Source: an uncultured Phycisphaerae bacterium (GTDB taxonomy: Bacteria; Planctomycetota; Phycisphaerae; Sedimentisphaerales; Anaerohalosphaeraceae). From it: DNA of 10,894 nt. The translations under genes were made by a program, and so were the position numbers. A model generated the notes under the pieces. The model saw only the letters and a list, made by a program, of their open reading frames with translations. It ran no database searches and had not been told where the DNA came from. Shown here piece by piece: positions 1 to 7,007 of this stretch. The stretch is from the NCBI GenBank assembly GCA_937995495.1, contig CALKKA010000141.1, forward strand, positions 1 to 10,894, read 5' to 3'. Within the stretch, counting starts at the first letter, position 1; each line of letters begins with the position of its first letter.

Positions 1-1
1 G

Positions 2-295
2 GCATTTGAGAATCGCCCGGATCCATCTTCGGTGCTTCCTATGATCGAGATCGCTAAAAGAATTCCGGGGCTAAGAACGATGATCACCGCAGACTTGCAG
101 TCCTACGTCGATAATTTCGTCCAGCATAAAGACGACTATCAAAAACAGGACGGTTATTCGCTTCGATTGAACAGTGCGGAAATATCGGCTCGTTTTCTTT
201 CACAATTGCTTCCGGAACAAAAGAATGAATTTGCCAATCTTGCCGCAACTCTTAGAAGCGAATCCCACTCATTAAACCTGGCTCACATATGGTAG
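2..295 (+). CDS. C-terminal end of an unrecognised protein (5' part outside window)
   Basis: The reading frame is open from base 2 and ends at TAG 293-295, so the true start is probably to the left of the window. The first in-frame start-like codons are GTG at 32 and ATG at 41, and neither has a convincing ribosome site. The visible 97 residues are mostly hydrophilic and probably helical. They contain no cysteine, no membrane segment and no motif I recognise, so I assign no function. The stop is 3 nt before the ATG of the glycosyltransferase, which suggests one transcript with translational coupling. By context it could belong to a cell-envelope or glycan pathway, but that is inference from the neighbour alone. 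Confidence 0.6.
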   Translation, partial: AFENRPDPSSVLPMIEIAKRIPGLRTMITADLQSYVDNFVQHKDDYQKQDGYSLRLNSAEISARFLSQLLPEQKNEFANLAATLRSESHSLNLAHIW

Positions 296-298
296 ATC

Positions 299-1036
299 AT
301 GAATAACTCCATACAGCAACCCTGTTCACAACCGGTCACATCGCTCAGCGTGTTCTTTCCTTGTTATAATGAAAAGGATTCCATTTGTGCATTAACGAAA
401 AAAGCAATCTCTGTTGCTGGTGAACTATGTGATGACTATGAAGTGATCTTGGTCGATGACGGCAGTTCTGACGGAACGGCTGAACTGGCAGATCAGCTTG
501 CAGAGAAATACCCCACCGTCCATGTAGTCCATCATCCGGTCAACAAAGGATACGGTGCGGCCCTTCAAAGCGGTTTTCGCGCTGCGGCGAAAGAGTATGT
601 CTTTTACACCGATGGCGACGGGCAGTTTGATATCGCCGAAATAAGCACTGTGCTGCCATTGATCGCTCATTGTGATATTGTCAGCGGATATCGCCTTAAT
701 CGCCAGGAAGGACTGCTGCGAAAGATAAATGCCTTTTGCTGGACCAAGCTGGTTGGCTTTCTGTTTGATTTAAAACTTAAAGACATCGACTGTGCATTCA
801 AGCTTTATAGACGTGAGATATTCGATAACATCGAGATGCACAGCACGGGCGCTTTGATCGATACTGAAATCCTGGCCCGGGCAACACGGAAAGGATATAC
901 GGTTACACAGATTGGCGTCCATCATTTTCCCCGCAGGGCCGGGCAGTCATCCGGCGCTGACATAAAGGTCATCCTACGGGCATTCAAAGAACTTTTTAAG
1001 CTTCGGAAGCAAATACGGCAAACAGGGAACAAATGA
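299..1036 (+). CDS. Family 2 glycosyltransferase, DPM1/polyprenyl-phosphate glycosyltransferase-like
   Basis: A 245-residue GT-A fold glycosyltransferase, expected to move a sugar from a nucleotide donor to a lipid-phosphate or similar acceptor at the inner face of the membrane. The N-terminal strand LSVFFPCYNE (residues 16-25) starts the nucleotide-binding fold. VDDGSSDGT (52-60) is the classic family-2 donor site. NKGYGAALQSG (82-92) is typical of the dolichol-phosphate-mannose synthase-like subgroup, and DGDGQFD (105-111) carries the metal-binding DxD. The tail (about 225-245) is basic, and there is no C-terminal membrane pair, so the protein is probably soluble or peripheral. No strong ribosome site precedes ATG 299; with the upstream stop 3 nt away, coupling is likely. 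The end overlaps the alr start by 4 nt (ATGA). Family assignment is firm; the sugar and acceptor cannot be read from the sequence. Confidence 0.9.
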   Translation: MNNSIQQPCSQPVTSLSVFFPCYNEKDSICALTKKAISVAGELCDDYEVILVDDGSSDGTAELADQLAEKYPTVHVVHHPVNKGYGAALQSGFRAAAKEYVFYTDGDGQFDIAEISTVLPLIAHCDIVSGYRLNRQEGLLRKINAFCWTKLVGFLFDLKLKDIDCAFKLYRREIFDNIEMHSTGALIDTEILARATRKGYTVTQIGVHHFPRRAGQSSGADIKVILRAFKELFKLRKQIRQTGNK

Positions 1037-2181
1037 AAGCATACCGAACACAACAATTTGTCCGTCCCGATCTAGAGGCGCATATTTTTTCACAGGACAT
1101 TCTGGGCAATGTTCGCAAACTCAGAGGACTTTGCCCCGAAACAACTCAATTCTGCGCCGTCGTAAAAGCGAATGCTTACGGTCATGGTATCAGCGAGATC
1201 GTCAACATTCTCAAGCAGGACGGTGTTGATATGTTTGCAGTCGCAACTTTTTATGAAGCACTGCACATTGCCACCCTCACGCAGCAACAATCCATCTTTG
1301 TCCTGGAACCGGTGAATCCTTCACAATCGGTTGAAGAGATCCAAGTCTGCGCTCAAAAGGGATTTCATTGTGTGCTGGTATCGGCAGATTCATTGAAATA
1401 CGTTCGAGAAGCACTAAAAAACACCTCTTCTGTGCTCAAAGTGCACCTGAATATCGAAACCGGGATGGGACGAAGCGGCATCGAACCGGAGCCGGCACGG
1501 CAACTCCTGGAGCAGATCGACAATTGCGAGAATCTTGAACTGGCGGGCATCTATACACATTTTGCAACGGCTGACGAAGAGGATCTTTCCTATGCCCACG
1601 AACAGCATGAACGTTTTGAAACTTTTCTCAAGCAGTATCAATTTAGAGATCAAGGTGTTCTTATTCATGCGGCGAATAGCGCCGCTACCATCAAAATGCC
1701 TCAGGCCCATTATGATATGGTACGCTGCGGGATCTCGATGTATGGCTACTACTCCCGACGAATGAAAGCCCCGCCTGTTCAACTGGCACCCGTGATGAAA
1801 CTGACCGCCCCCATCACCCAGATCAAGACGATTCCTGCAGGCCAAACGGTCAGCTATGGGCAATCATTCACAACCCAACGGGACACCTTGGCGGCGATCG
1901 TTCCACTGGGTTATGCGGATGGATATCGCCGCTGTTTTTCGAATACCGCCACGATGAAGATAGGAAACCATGCCGCACCTGTCATCGGTCGCGTCTGTAT
2001 GGACCAGGTGATCCTGGATGTGACGGAAATTCCCGATATGCAATTAGGCCGAAGGGTCACCGTAGTGGATAACGACCATGACTCACCCTGTTCGGCATAC
2101 GCATTGGCAGACTTAGGTGACACCATCTGCTATGAGATCCTGACTTCAATTCATGCCCATGTCAACCGAATCGTTCATTGA
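1033..2181 (+). CDS. alr: Alanine racemase
   Basis: A 382-residue PLP enzyme that interconverts L- and D-alanine in the cytosol and supplies D-Ala for peptidoglycan precursors. The N-terminal TIM barrel carries the PLP lysine K45 in VVKANAYGHG (43-52), with Y49 in the position that contacts the cofactor phosphate. The sequence ETGMGRSG and the later VRCGISMYGY segment are also typical of the barrel. The second catalytic base is Y275 in VSYG, where family members have the tyrosine that acts from the partner subunit. GRVCMDQ and the CYEILTSI tail are the usual beta-domain signatures. Length is normal for the family. The ATG overlaps the glycosyltransferase stop, and AGGGA at 1024-1028 gives a ribosome site 4 nt upstream. 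The stop TGA (2179-2181) is inside the -35 box of the next gene's promoter. D-serine or broad-spectrum racemase activity is possible but less likely. Confidence 0.96.
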   Translation: MKAYRTQQFVRPDLEAHIFSQDILGNVRKLRGLCPETTQFCAVVKANAYGHGISEIVNILKQDGVDMFAVATFYEALHIATLTQQQSIFVLEPVNPSQSVEEIQVCAQKGFHCVLVSADSLKYVREALKNTSSVLKVHLNIETGMGRSGIEPEPARQLLEQIDNCENLELAGIYTHFATADEEDLSYAHEQHERFETFLKQYQFRDQGVLIHAANSAATIKMPQAHYDMVRCGISMYGYYSRRMKAPPVQLAPVMKLTAPITQIKTIPAGQTVSYGQSFTTQRDTLAAIVPLGYADGYRRCFSNTATMKIGNHAAPVIGRVCMDQVILDVTEIPDMQLGRRVTVVDNDHDSPCSAYALADLGDTICYEILTSIHAHVNRIVH

Positions 2182-2207
2182 CCCTGGCGACTTCGGTGTG
2201 CTATAAT
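2178..2207 (+). promoter_or_regulatory. Strong sigma70-type promoter for the GGCT-amidoligase-like gene
   Basis: TTGACC (2178-2183) matches five of six -35 consensus bases. After an 18-bp spacer comes a perfect TATAAT (2202-2207), preceded by TG plus one base (2199-2201), which makes an extended -10. The expected transcription start is about 2214-2215, directly before the ATG at 2216. The -35 box includes the alr stop codon. The fusion gene can therefore be transcribed independently of alr, and the message would have almost no leader. Confidence 0.7.
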
Positions 2208-2215
2208 TAGTCTCA

Positions 2216-4180
2216 ATGGAATCACAGAGTTGCGAAAAGTTGGTTAATCTGTTTGTATATGGGTCTCTGCGTGAACCCTCTATTTTTGAATCTGTGTGCG
2301 GACATCGTTTTTCTTTTAAGCCCTCCGAAACAAGACCCCGCTATATGCTTCGCGCCGAACTTGCCATGCTGCCGGGCTTTCGGCGTGTCAGCCCCGACAA
2401 TGTCTATTACTATGCAGTTCCTGATAAGAGCACTAAATTACAGGGCTTTATCATCTATGACATTGAACCTTCAACGATGCAAATGATCGATAAGTATGAG
2501 GGCAAGTTTTATGAGCGTGAAATCGTTAAGGTTAATACAGCTGAAGGGCCCATTGAAGCCATCGCCTATTTGGCCAGCCCTAAGTCCATGCGACAACGAT
2601 TCGGGGACCGTTTTCATGTGAATCTGATCCATGAACTCTGGCTGCGAAAGCGGATCGAAAGATTCTTCCATCACCGCACACGTCCCGGTGAAAAATCGAT
2701 CGATGCGGACATCGAACGCCATGCCCGACGGGAACTGCTTGGGACCACAGAGCGGGATCTGGTCATCAGCCATCTTGGACAAGATGCCGTCAGTGATTAT
2801 TTTCTTGAGCATGAACTAGATCGTCCCTGCCCCTCCATTAAACATCTGCAGGAAAACCAAGAGGCGGAGCCCTATTTGGAAAACTATCTGGGCCTTCTGA
2901 TCAAACAGGCCCTGCTGAACCATCTTGAGGGCATGATCTTTCATCGATTTCGTTTCGAGCTGGATCGTTTATCATCGAACCAACGGTATTACACTCGAAA
3001 TTTGAGCATGTTAGTCGCTCTTCGAATGATCAATTCAAATCATCGCTCGGTAGACCTGATTTTGAAGCGAGGGCTGGAAAGCATGCCTCCGGGCACTTCA
3101 TTTGATTTAATCGATTATGTCAAATACGCTATCTCAGCTGCAGAGAATACATTTGATCCGAGAATGCTTAAATCTGATCTGCAATTGATCCGCAATAATC
3201 TTCAACCAGGCCTGACCCCAATGGGTACCGAGGTGGAACTGAGCAATGTAGGTTACCGGGCCATCCATAAATCCATCGCCAACCAAGATTCGCTTTTTGA
3301 TGGATTTCGCTATTATAAAGATTTTGCGCTGGACATTCTGGGCTGGAAACTGGGTGGCTATATTGATGACCATTCAGGCATCCATACAAGAGGCCGCAGG
3401 GGATTCCTCGAACTGGCACCGGGGCGGCTTAATACTCTTGGCGAAATTTCAAAACCGACAACCGCAGACCCTTGGGTACTGAACCAGATGATCCATGAGA
3501 TAACTGCTTTCTTTCCAGTGAACCCTCATAGCCTGCATCTATCTTTTCAGATCCGTCGGAAACAAGTTGGAAAGCACAATGCCCTGCCACTGAGTTTCGT
3601 CAAATGTTTATTTGTTCTGGGCGGAGGCATTGAAAGCACACGCTCAGGAAAATTATGGATCTCACGGCTGTTTAATCAAGAAATTCAACGGAACCAATAC
3701 GGAGAAGAACTGATATTCTCTCGGATCAGTAAACGCCGGCCCCGTTTATCCAGCGACCCATATGAAAGCAGAGGGACTAAAAACCCCGTCTGGATCAATC
3801 AGTATAAATTCATCCGACTTGAAAAACGAGCCAATTATGAACCGTTGATCATGGCTCTCAAGGGCATTCAGATCGCAATGAATCCCAGTGACTACTTAAC
3901 GGCAAAGCAGTTGGCATCGAGCCGCCGCTTAAAGAATGAGTATGCGGAGCTAAAACATTGGGCTGCGAATCTAACACCCATTGCCCGAAGCACCAAGGCA
4001 AGATTTCTGAATATGATTTATGACGGGCTGATGCACGAGGCGCATAATAAGCCCTATCATAAGCTGCATTATATTGACTGGGCGTTGGGCGCCATTGACC
4101 TGCAGATCCGTCTGTTCAATCAACGCATTGAAAAAGGCGAACCTCAGCGTCCGCCTTTTCCGATCCAGCAACCATCGTAA
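2216..4180 (+). CDS. Fusion protein: gamma-glutamylcyclotransferase-like (GGCT/AIG2) domain plus amidoligase-like C-terminal region
   Basis: A 654-residue cytosolic protein with no signal peptide. Residues 10-120 look like a GGCT/AIG2 domain: the YGSL substrate loop is at 15-18, and DKYEGKFYERE (92-102) carries the expected catalytic glutamate E95. This family releases 5-oxoproline from gamma-glutamyl amines or peptides. Residues about 125-330 are largely helical linker without a motif I know. From 336 there is a pattern resembling the amidoligase / glutamate-cysteine ligase fold: GTEVEL (337-342) with two acidic metal-ligand candidates E339 and E341, GFLELAPGR (396-404), PHSLHLSF (437-444) with H438 and H441 like the family's HxH strand, and FIRLEKRA ending near 539 with E536 and R538 in the place of the late ExR motif. 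Enzymes of that fold join amines to carboxyls using ATP, so one chain may both make and open gamma-glutamyl-type amide bonds. The first domain is fairly secure; the second is my inference from scattered motifs. There is no Shine-Dalgarno site before the ATG. Confidence 0.72.
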   Translation: MESQSCEKLVNLFVYGSLREPSIFESVCGHRFSFKPSETRPRYMLRAELAMLPGFRRVSPDNVYYYAVPDKSTKLQGFIIYDIEPSTMQMIDKYEGKFYEREIVKVNTAEGPIEAIAYLASPKSMRQRFGDRFHVNLIHELWLRKRIERFFHHRTRPGEKSIDADIERHARRELLGTTERDLVISHLGQDAVSDYFLEHELDRPCPSIKHLQENQEAEPYLENYLGLLIKQALLNHLEGMIFHRFRFELDRLSSNQRYYTRNLSMLVALRMINSNHRSVDLILKRGLESMPPGTSFDLIDYVKYAISAAENTFDPRMLKSDLQLIRNNLQPGLTPMGTEVELSNVGYRAIHKSIANQDSLFDGFRYYKDFALDILGWKLGGYIDDHSGIHTRGRRGFLELAPGRLNTLGEISKPTTADPWVLNQMIHEITAFFPVNPHSLHLSFQIRRKQVGKHNALPLSFVKCLFVLGGGIESTRSGKLWISRLFNQEIQRNQYGEELIFSRISKRRPRLSSDPYESRGTKNPVWINQYKFIRLEKRANYEPLIMALKGIQIAMNPSDYLTAKQLASSRRLKNEYAELKHWAANLTPIARSTKARFLNMIYDGLMHEAHNKPYHKLHYIDWALGAIDLQIRLFNQRIEKGEPQRPPFPIQQPS

Positions 4181-4183
4181 TGG

Positions 4184-5116
4184 TTATATCATTGTTTCAA
4201 CAAGTGAAACCAACTCCTTGACATGCTTGACTGATGTATCAAGCTGTGATTTTTCAAATTCATTCAGATCAAGTGTAATAATTTTTTCAACACCATCGGA
4301 GCCCAGCATTACCGGTACGCCAACGAATGCCCCATCGATGTTGTACTCATCCTGGCACCATGCACAGCAGCTCATGACGGTTTTGGTGTCATTCAGAATA
4401 GATTCGGCCATTTTGATTGCACCGGCTGCCGGAGCGTAATAGGCGCTGGTGCCCATCAGGTTGACAATCTCGATACCGCCCTTGCGTGCCCGTTCGACAT
4501 GGACATCGATCCTGTCCTGCGGCATCAATTCCGGAAGTGGAATGCCCGCCACCGATGTAAACCGGGGCAACGGCACCATGCTGTCGCCATGGCCGCCCAT
4601 TAAAACGCCCTGAATATCACCGATGTCCACGCCCAAGTCCTCTGCAATAAAGCAGGCAAAGCGAGCGGAGTCCAGCGCCCCGGCCATCCCCACCACACGG
4701 TTTTTATCAAATCCGCTGATCTTAGAAGCGACATAAGTCATCACATCCAGTGGATTACAGACGACAATGATAAAACTGTTCGGTGAAGTGCGTACAATCT
4801 GCTCAGTCACGGATTTGACGATGCCGGCATTCTTAGCCAGCAGGTCATCTCGACTCATTCCCGGTTTTCTCGGCAACCCACTCGTGATGATCACGATGTC
4901 ACTGTTAGCGGTTTGATCCCAATCCGTCGTACCGACCACATTACCGCAAGCAGCATAAACACCCTTAGCTTGCGCCATATCCAGTGCCTTACCTTCGGGT
5001 AAGCCCTTGACAATATCCAACAGCACGACATCAGCCAAACCTTTAGACGCGGCGATATGGGCCGTACTTGCACCAACATTTCCGGCACCGACAACGGTGA
5101 TCTTAGCTTTACTCAC
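4184..5116 (-). CDS. mdh: Malate dehydrogenase, lactate-dehydrogenase-like type
   Basis: A 310-residue NAD-dependent enzyme interconverting malate and oxaloacetate in the citric acid cycle. The Rossmann fold opens with VVGAGNVGAS (G10, G12, G15), and D34 at the end of the second strand indicates NAD rather than NADP. R83 and R89 in LPRKPGMSR, the substrate loop, mark malate rather than lactate specificity because LDH has glutamine in place of R83. D149 and R152 in ALDSARF and H176 in GGHGDSM complete the proton relay and carboxylate binding. The start is GTG with AGGAG (complement of 5123-5127) 6 nt upstream, and the N-terminus MSKAKITVVGAG fits the family. It follows the SPFH gene by 15 nt, so the two probably share a message. 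A small cysteine cluster (C250, C251, C254) is unusual but lies outside the active site. The stop is 3 nt from the stop of the convergent gene. Confidence 0.95.
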   Translation of the reverse strand: MSKAKITVVGAGNVGASTAHIAASKGLADVVLLDIVKGLPEGKALDMAQAKGVYAACGNVVGTTDWDQTANSDIVIITSGLPRKPGMSRDDLLAKNAGIVKSVTEQIVRTSPNSFIIVVCNPLDVMTYVASKISGFDKNRVVGMAGALDSARFACFIAEDLGVDIGDIQGVLMGGHGDSMVPLPRFTSVAGIPLPELMPQDRIDVHVERARKGGIEIVNLMGTSAYYAPAAGAIKMAESILNDTKTVMSCCAWCQDEYNIDGAFVGVPVMLGSDGVEKIITLDLNEFEKSQLDTSVKHVKELVSLVETMI

Positions 5117-5131
5117 TTTGAACTCCTGATA

Positions 5132-6658
5132 CTATTTCTTTACTTTTCCTTGTTTATCCAGCATACCCTTAAGCATCGTTCCCATCAGGGCCTCGGCCGT
5201 ACTGCCCCCACCGGAAACCATCACATCCGGCGTGATCTGGATATTGTCCGTAGCCACAAGTTTCATAATTTCCAACAACGCGGCATTCTGCGGCCCAACC
5301 ACCTCAGAAATCATTTCATATGCCTTTGCCTTTGCTTCGGCGACAAGTTTGACCTGTTCAGCCTCAGCCTCAGCATTAATAATGATCTTTTTCTTGTCTT
5401 CATCAGCTACCTTAACACCATAAGCCGCAGTAGCCAGACGCTTTTCTTCTTCCGCTTCCTGGACGGTACGCATGAGAGCCTTTTCTTTCTCCGCCGCACG
5501 CTGCTGTTCTTCAAATGTCAATTGCTCTTGTAAAGCGATTTCACGATCCGTCAGAGTTTTCAATAATGTCCCCAGGCTCGCTTCATCGCCCACGGCACCG
5601 ATACTGACATCCAGAACCTTGATGCCATATTTGGCCAGATCCGCACGCAGCATCTCAAGGCTTTGGTCCTGCTGGACGGTACGGCTTTTAACATAATCCA
5701 GTGCTTTAACTTTTTCGGCATTATTTCTAAAAACAGCCCGCACACGTGGTGTTACCACTTTGTCCAGAATCAGTTCATCCCCTCCGATCATAGCCACGGC
5801 TCGCGGGGCATTTTCCGGCTCTACTTGATAGGTAATTCGCACATCCACTGGAAAAGTGAAGCCGTCCTGACTTCTTACATCAATCGGCTTATTCGGCTGT
5901 CCTATCGCCCGTTCGCCCTGTTCCATCTCAGCGGTGTAACTGACCTTGTTCTGACGAATGTCAATGAGCGTAACTTCATATGCTTCGGTATTGTAAAAAT
6001 ACTTCCCCTCCCCTTGTGCCTTGTTCCAGACACCCCGGCTGCCGACCGGCACCAAACGATCATCTGTTTCCGCACGGGAACCAACATTACTTTTGACAAC
6101 CGCAACCTGACCGACCTTAACATTCAGCACCGGAACCATCTTGACATCAAACAGAGAAGTATTTAACTTATAGTTGCCGGGTTTTAAGACCGTTAGTTGC
6201 GGACCCTTATAGCCGTTGCCTTCGGTTAGAAAATATTTAGCGTCCACCATTTTGTCCGGATCTTCCCATTCCGGCGCATAAACTGTGTCCGAAGGCAAGG
6301 ATTTGCCGTCTTTGGCCGTCACCAATGCAACCATTCCGTCTTTGATCTGAATATCTTTCTTTTTGTCGATTTTATACATCCATGGGAACTTCCAGAAATG
6401 CCAGCCGGGCATCAGCATATCCGCCTGAATCCCGTTTTCGCCATTGACGGCAATAATCCGTCCGGACGGCAATTTTCGCCCCAGCAATTTCTTCTGCACG
6501 ATCCCCACTTCGTCACCGGCAATGTTAACCGTCGAACTGAGAGCAAGGATCAAAACAACAATCAAAATAATAAACAATACAACACCCGCTCCGGTAAACT
6601 TTGTAATCCGTCTCATATTGACCGGAACACCATCCCAATTTGTGTTTTGTGCACTCAT
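5132..6658 (-). CDS. SPFH/band 7 domain membrane protein, flotillin-like
   Basis: A 508-residue protein of the stomatin/prohibitin/flotillin superfamily, which forms membrane-anchored oligomers thought to organise membrane domains or protect membrane proteins. The N-terminus is short and cytosolic-looking, with MRR before a hydrophobic segment at about 23-42, the only membrane span. After it come three modules that look related, each with a G-x(5-7)-L/A-x-P/E-G turn followed by a V-rich strand (about 77-105, 152-188 and 209-240). The last runs into the core band 7 region (about 225-355, including FPVDVRITYQVEPENAPRAV). Residues about 365-455 are an Ala/Glu/Lys-rich coiled coil (EEQQRAAEKEKA and similar). 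A Gly/Met-rich tail follows, with VSGGGSTAEALMG near 481-493, as in flotillin C-termini. ATG at 6656-6658 has AAGGAGG (complement of 6666-6672) 7 nt upstream. It is the first gene of a two-gene unit with mdh. The exact partner or substrate is unknown. Confidence 0.88.
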   Translation of the reverse strand: MSAQNTNWDGVPVNMRRITKFTGAGVVLFIILIVVLILALSSTVNIAGDEVGIVQKKLLGRKLPSGRIIAVNGENGIQADMLMPGWHFWKFPWMYKIDKKKDIQIKDGMVALVTAKDGKSLPSDTVYAPEWEDPDKMVDAKYFLTEGNGYKGPQLTVLKPGNYKLNTSLFDVKMVPVLNVKVGQVAVVKSNVGSRAETDDRLVPVGSRGVWNKAQGEGKYFYNTEAYEVTLIDIRQNKVSYTAEMEQGERAIGQPNKPIDVRSQDGFTFPVDVRITYQVEPENAPRAVAMIGGDELILDKVVTPRVRAVFRNNAEKVKALDYVKSRTVQQDQSLEMLRADLAKYGIKVLDVSIGAVGDEASLGTLLKTLTDREIALQEQLTFEEQQRAAEKEKALMRTVQEAEEEKRLATAAYGVKVADEDKKKIIINAEAEAEQVKLVAEAKAKAYEMISEVVGPQNAALLEIMKLVATDNIQITPDVMVSGGGSTAEALMGTMLKGMLDKQGKVKK

Positions 6659-6700
6659 TTGCTGACCTCCTTGAAAAATTATCGTTTACATTGACCCCGA

Positions 6701-6728
6701 ATTATATCTCAAAGTGAACTTCATGCAA
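6701..6728 (-). promoter_or_regulatory. Likely promoter for the SPFH-mdh operon
   Basis: On the minus strand a perfect TATAAT (complement of 6701-6706) lies 16 bp after TTGCAT (complement of 6723-6728), a weak -35 with three matches. The start of transcription would be near 6694, leaving a 5' leader of about 36 nt that contains the AAGGAGG ribosome site. The -10 box is convincing and the -35 box is weak, so the promoter may need an activator or a different spacing. Confidence 0.5.
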
Positions 6729-6789
6729 CCTCTATTAATCTAAAGCAAAAAACAAAGGCACATTTGATATCGATTGGAATGGCCACCCC

Positions 6790-6810
6790 AGTTTGCCTGT
6801 GAGGCAAATT
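6790..6810. repeat. Hairpin between the divergent SPFH and tRNA promoters
   Basis: TTTGCCT (6792-6798) and AGGCAAA (6802-6808) form a perfect 7-bp stem around a 3-nt GTG loop. A G-T and an A-T pair extend it to 9 bp. It sits upstream of both divergent promoters, so it is in neither predicted transcript. It is not followed by a real T-tract on either strand. It could be an operator for a dimeric regulator or a remnant terminator; the sequence does not decide. Confidence 0.45.
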
Positions 6811-6874
6811 ATTCCTCAATGGTATCCGGACAGCATAAATCTACTTTAAACCCAGGAATTTTCGCGTATTTCCC

Positions 6875-6903
6875 TTGAAATCTCTCAACGAAAAAGGTAT
6901 GGT
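6875..6903 (+). promoter_or_regulatory. Promoter of the tRNA-Cys gene
   Basis: TTGAAA (6875-6880) and TATGGT (6898-6903) are separated by an optimal 17 bp, with five and four consensus matches. Predicted transcription starts near 6910, which gives a 5' leader of about 14 nt for RNase P to remove before the tRNA at 6924. Confidence 0.55.
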
Positions 6904-6923
6904 CTCCGTTCCTTAATTTCAAC

Positions 6924-6997
6924 GGCGGCGTGGCCAAGTGGACTAAGGCACTGGTTTGCAAAACCATGATTCGTGGGTTCGAATCCCACCGCCGCCT
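6924..6997 (+). tRNA. tRNA-Cys, anticodon GCA
   Basis: A full cloverleaf can be drawn. The acceptor arm GGCGGCG (6924-6930) pairs with CGCCGCC (6990-6996), and the discriminator base is U6997, as expected for cysteine tRNAs. The D-stem is GCC/GGC. The anticodon arm is TGGT/ACCA around TTGCAAA with GCA at 6958-6960. The T-arm is GTGGG-TTCGAAT-CCCAC. The CCA end is not encoded: the discriminator runs straight into a T-tract, so a CCA-adding enzyme is needed. The first anticodon-stem pair (27-43) would be C-U, an unpaired position; C27 could instead pair with G44 if U43 bulges out. It is a single gene between two leftward protein operons. Confidence 0.97.
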
Positions 6998-7007
6998 TTT
7001 TTCTAAC

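Noticed and set aside
1414..1863. 149-codon minus-strand ORF inside alr
   Set aside because: It is a shadow of the well-supported alanine racemase, with no motif and no start signals.
4194..4210. GTTTCA/TGAAAC hairpin near the convergent gene ends, considered as a terminator
   Set aside because: It is only 6 bp and AT-rich, lies inside the mdh coding region, and is not followed by a T-run on either strand.
5663..6166. 167-codon plus-strand ORF inside the SPFH gene
   Set aside because: It is antisense to a gene with clear domains; its composition is low-complexity and it has no ribosome site.
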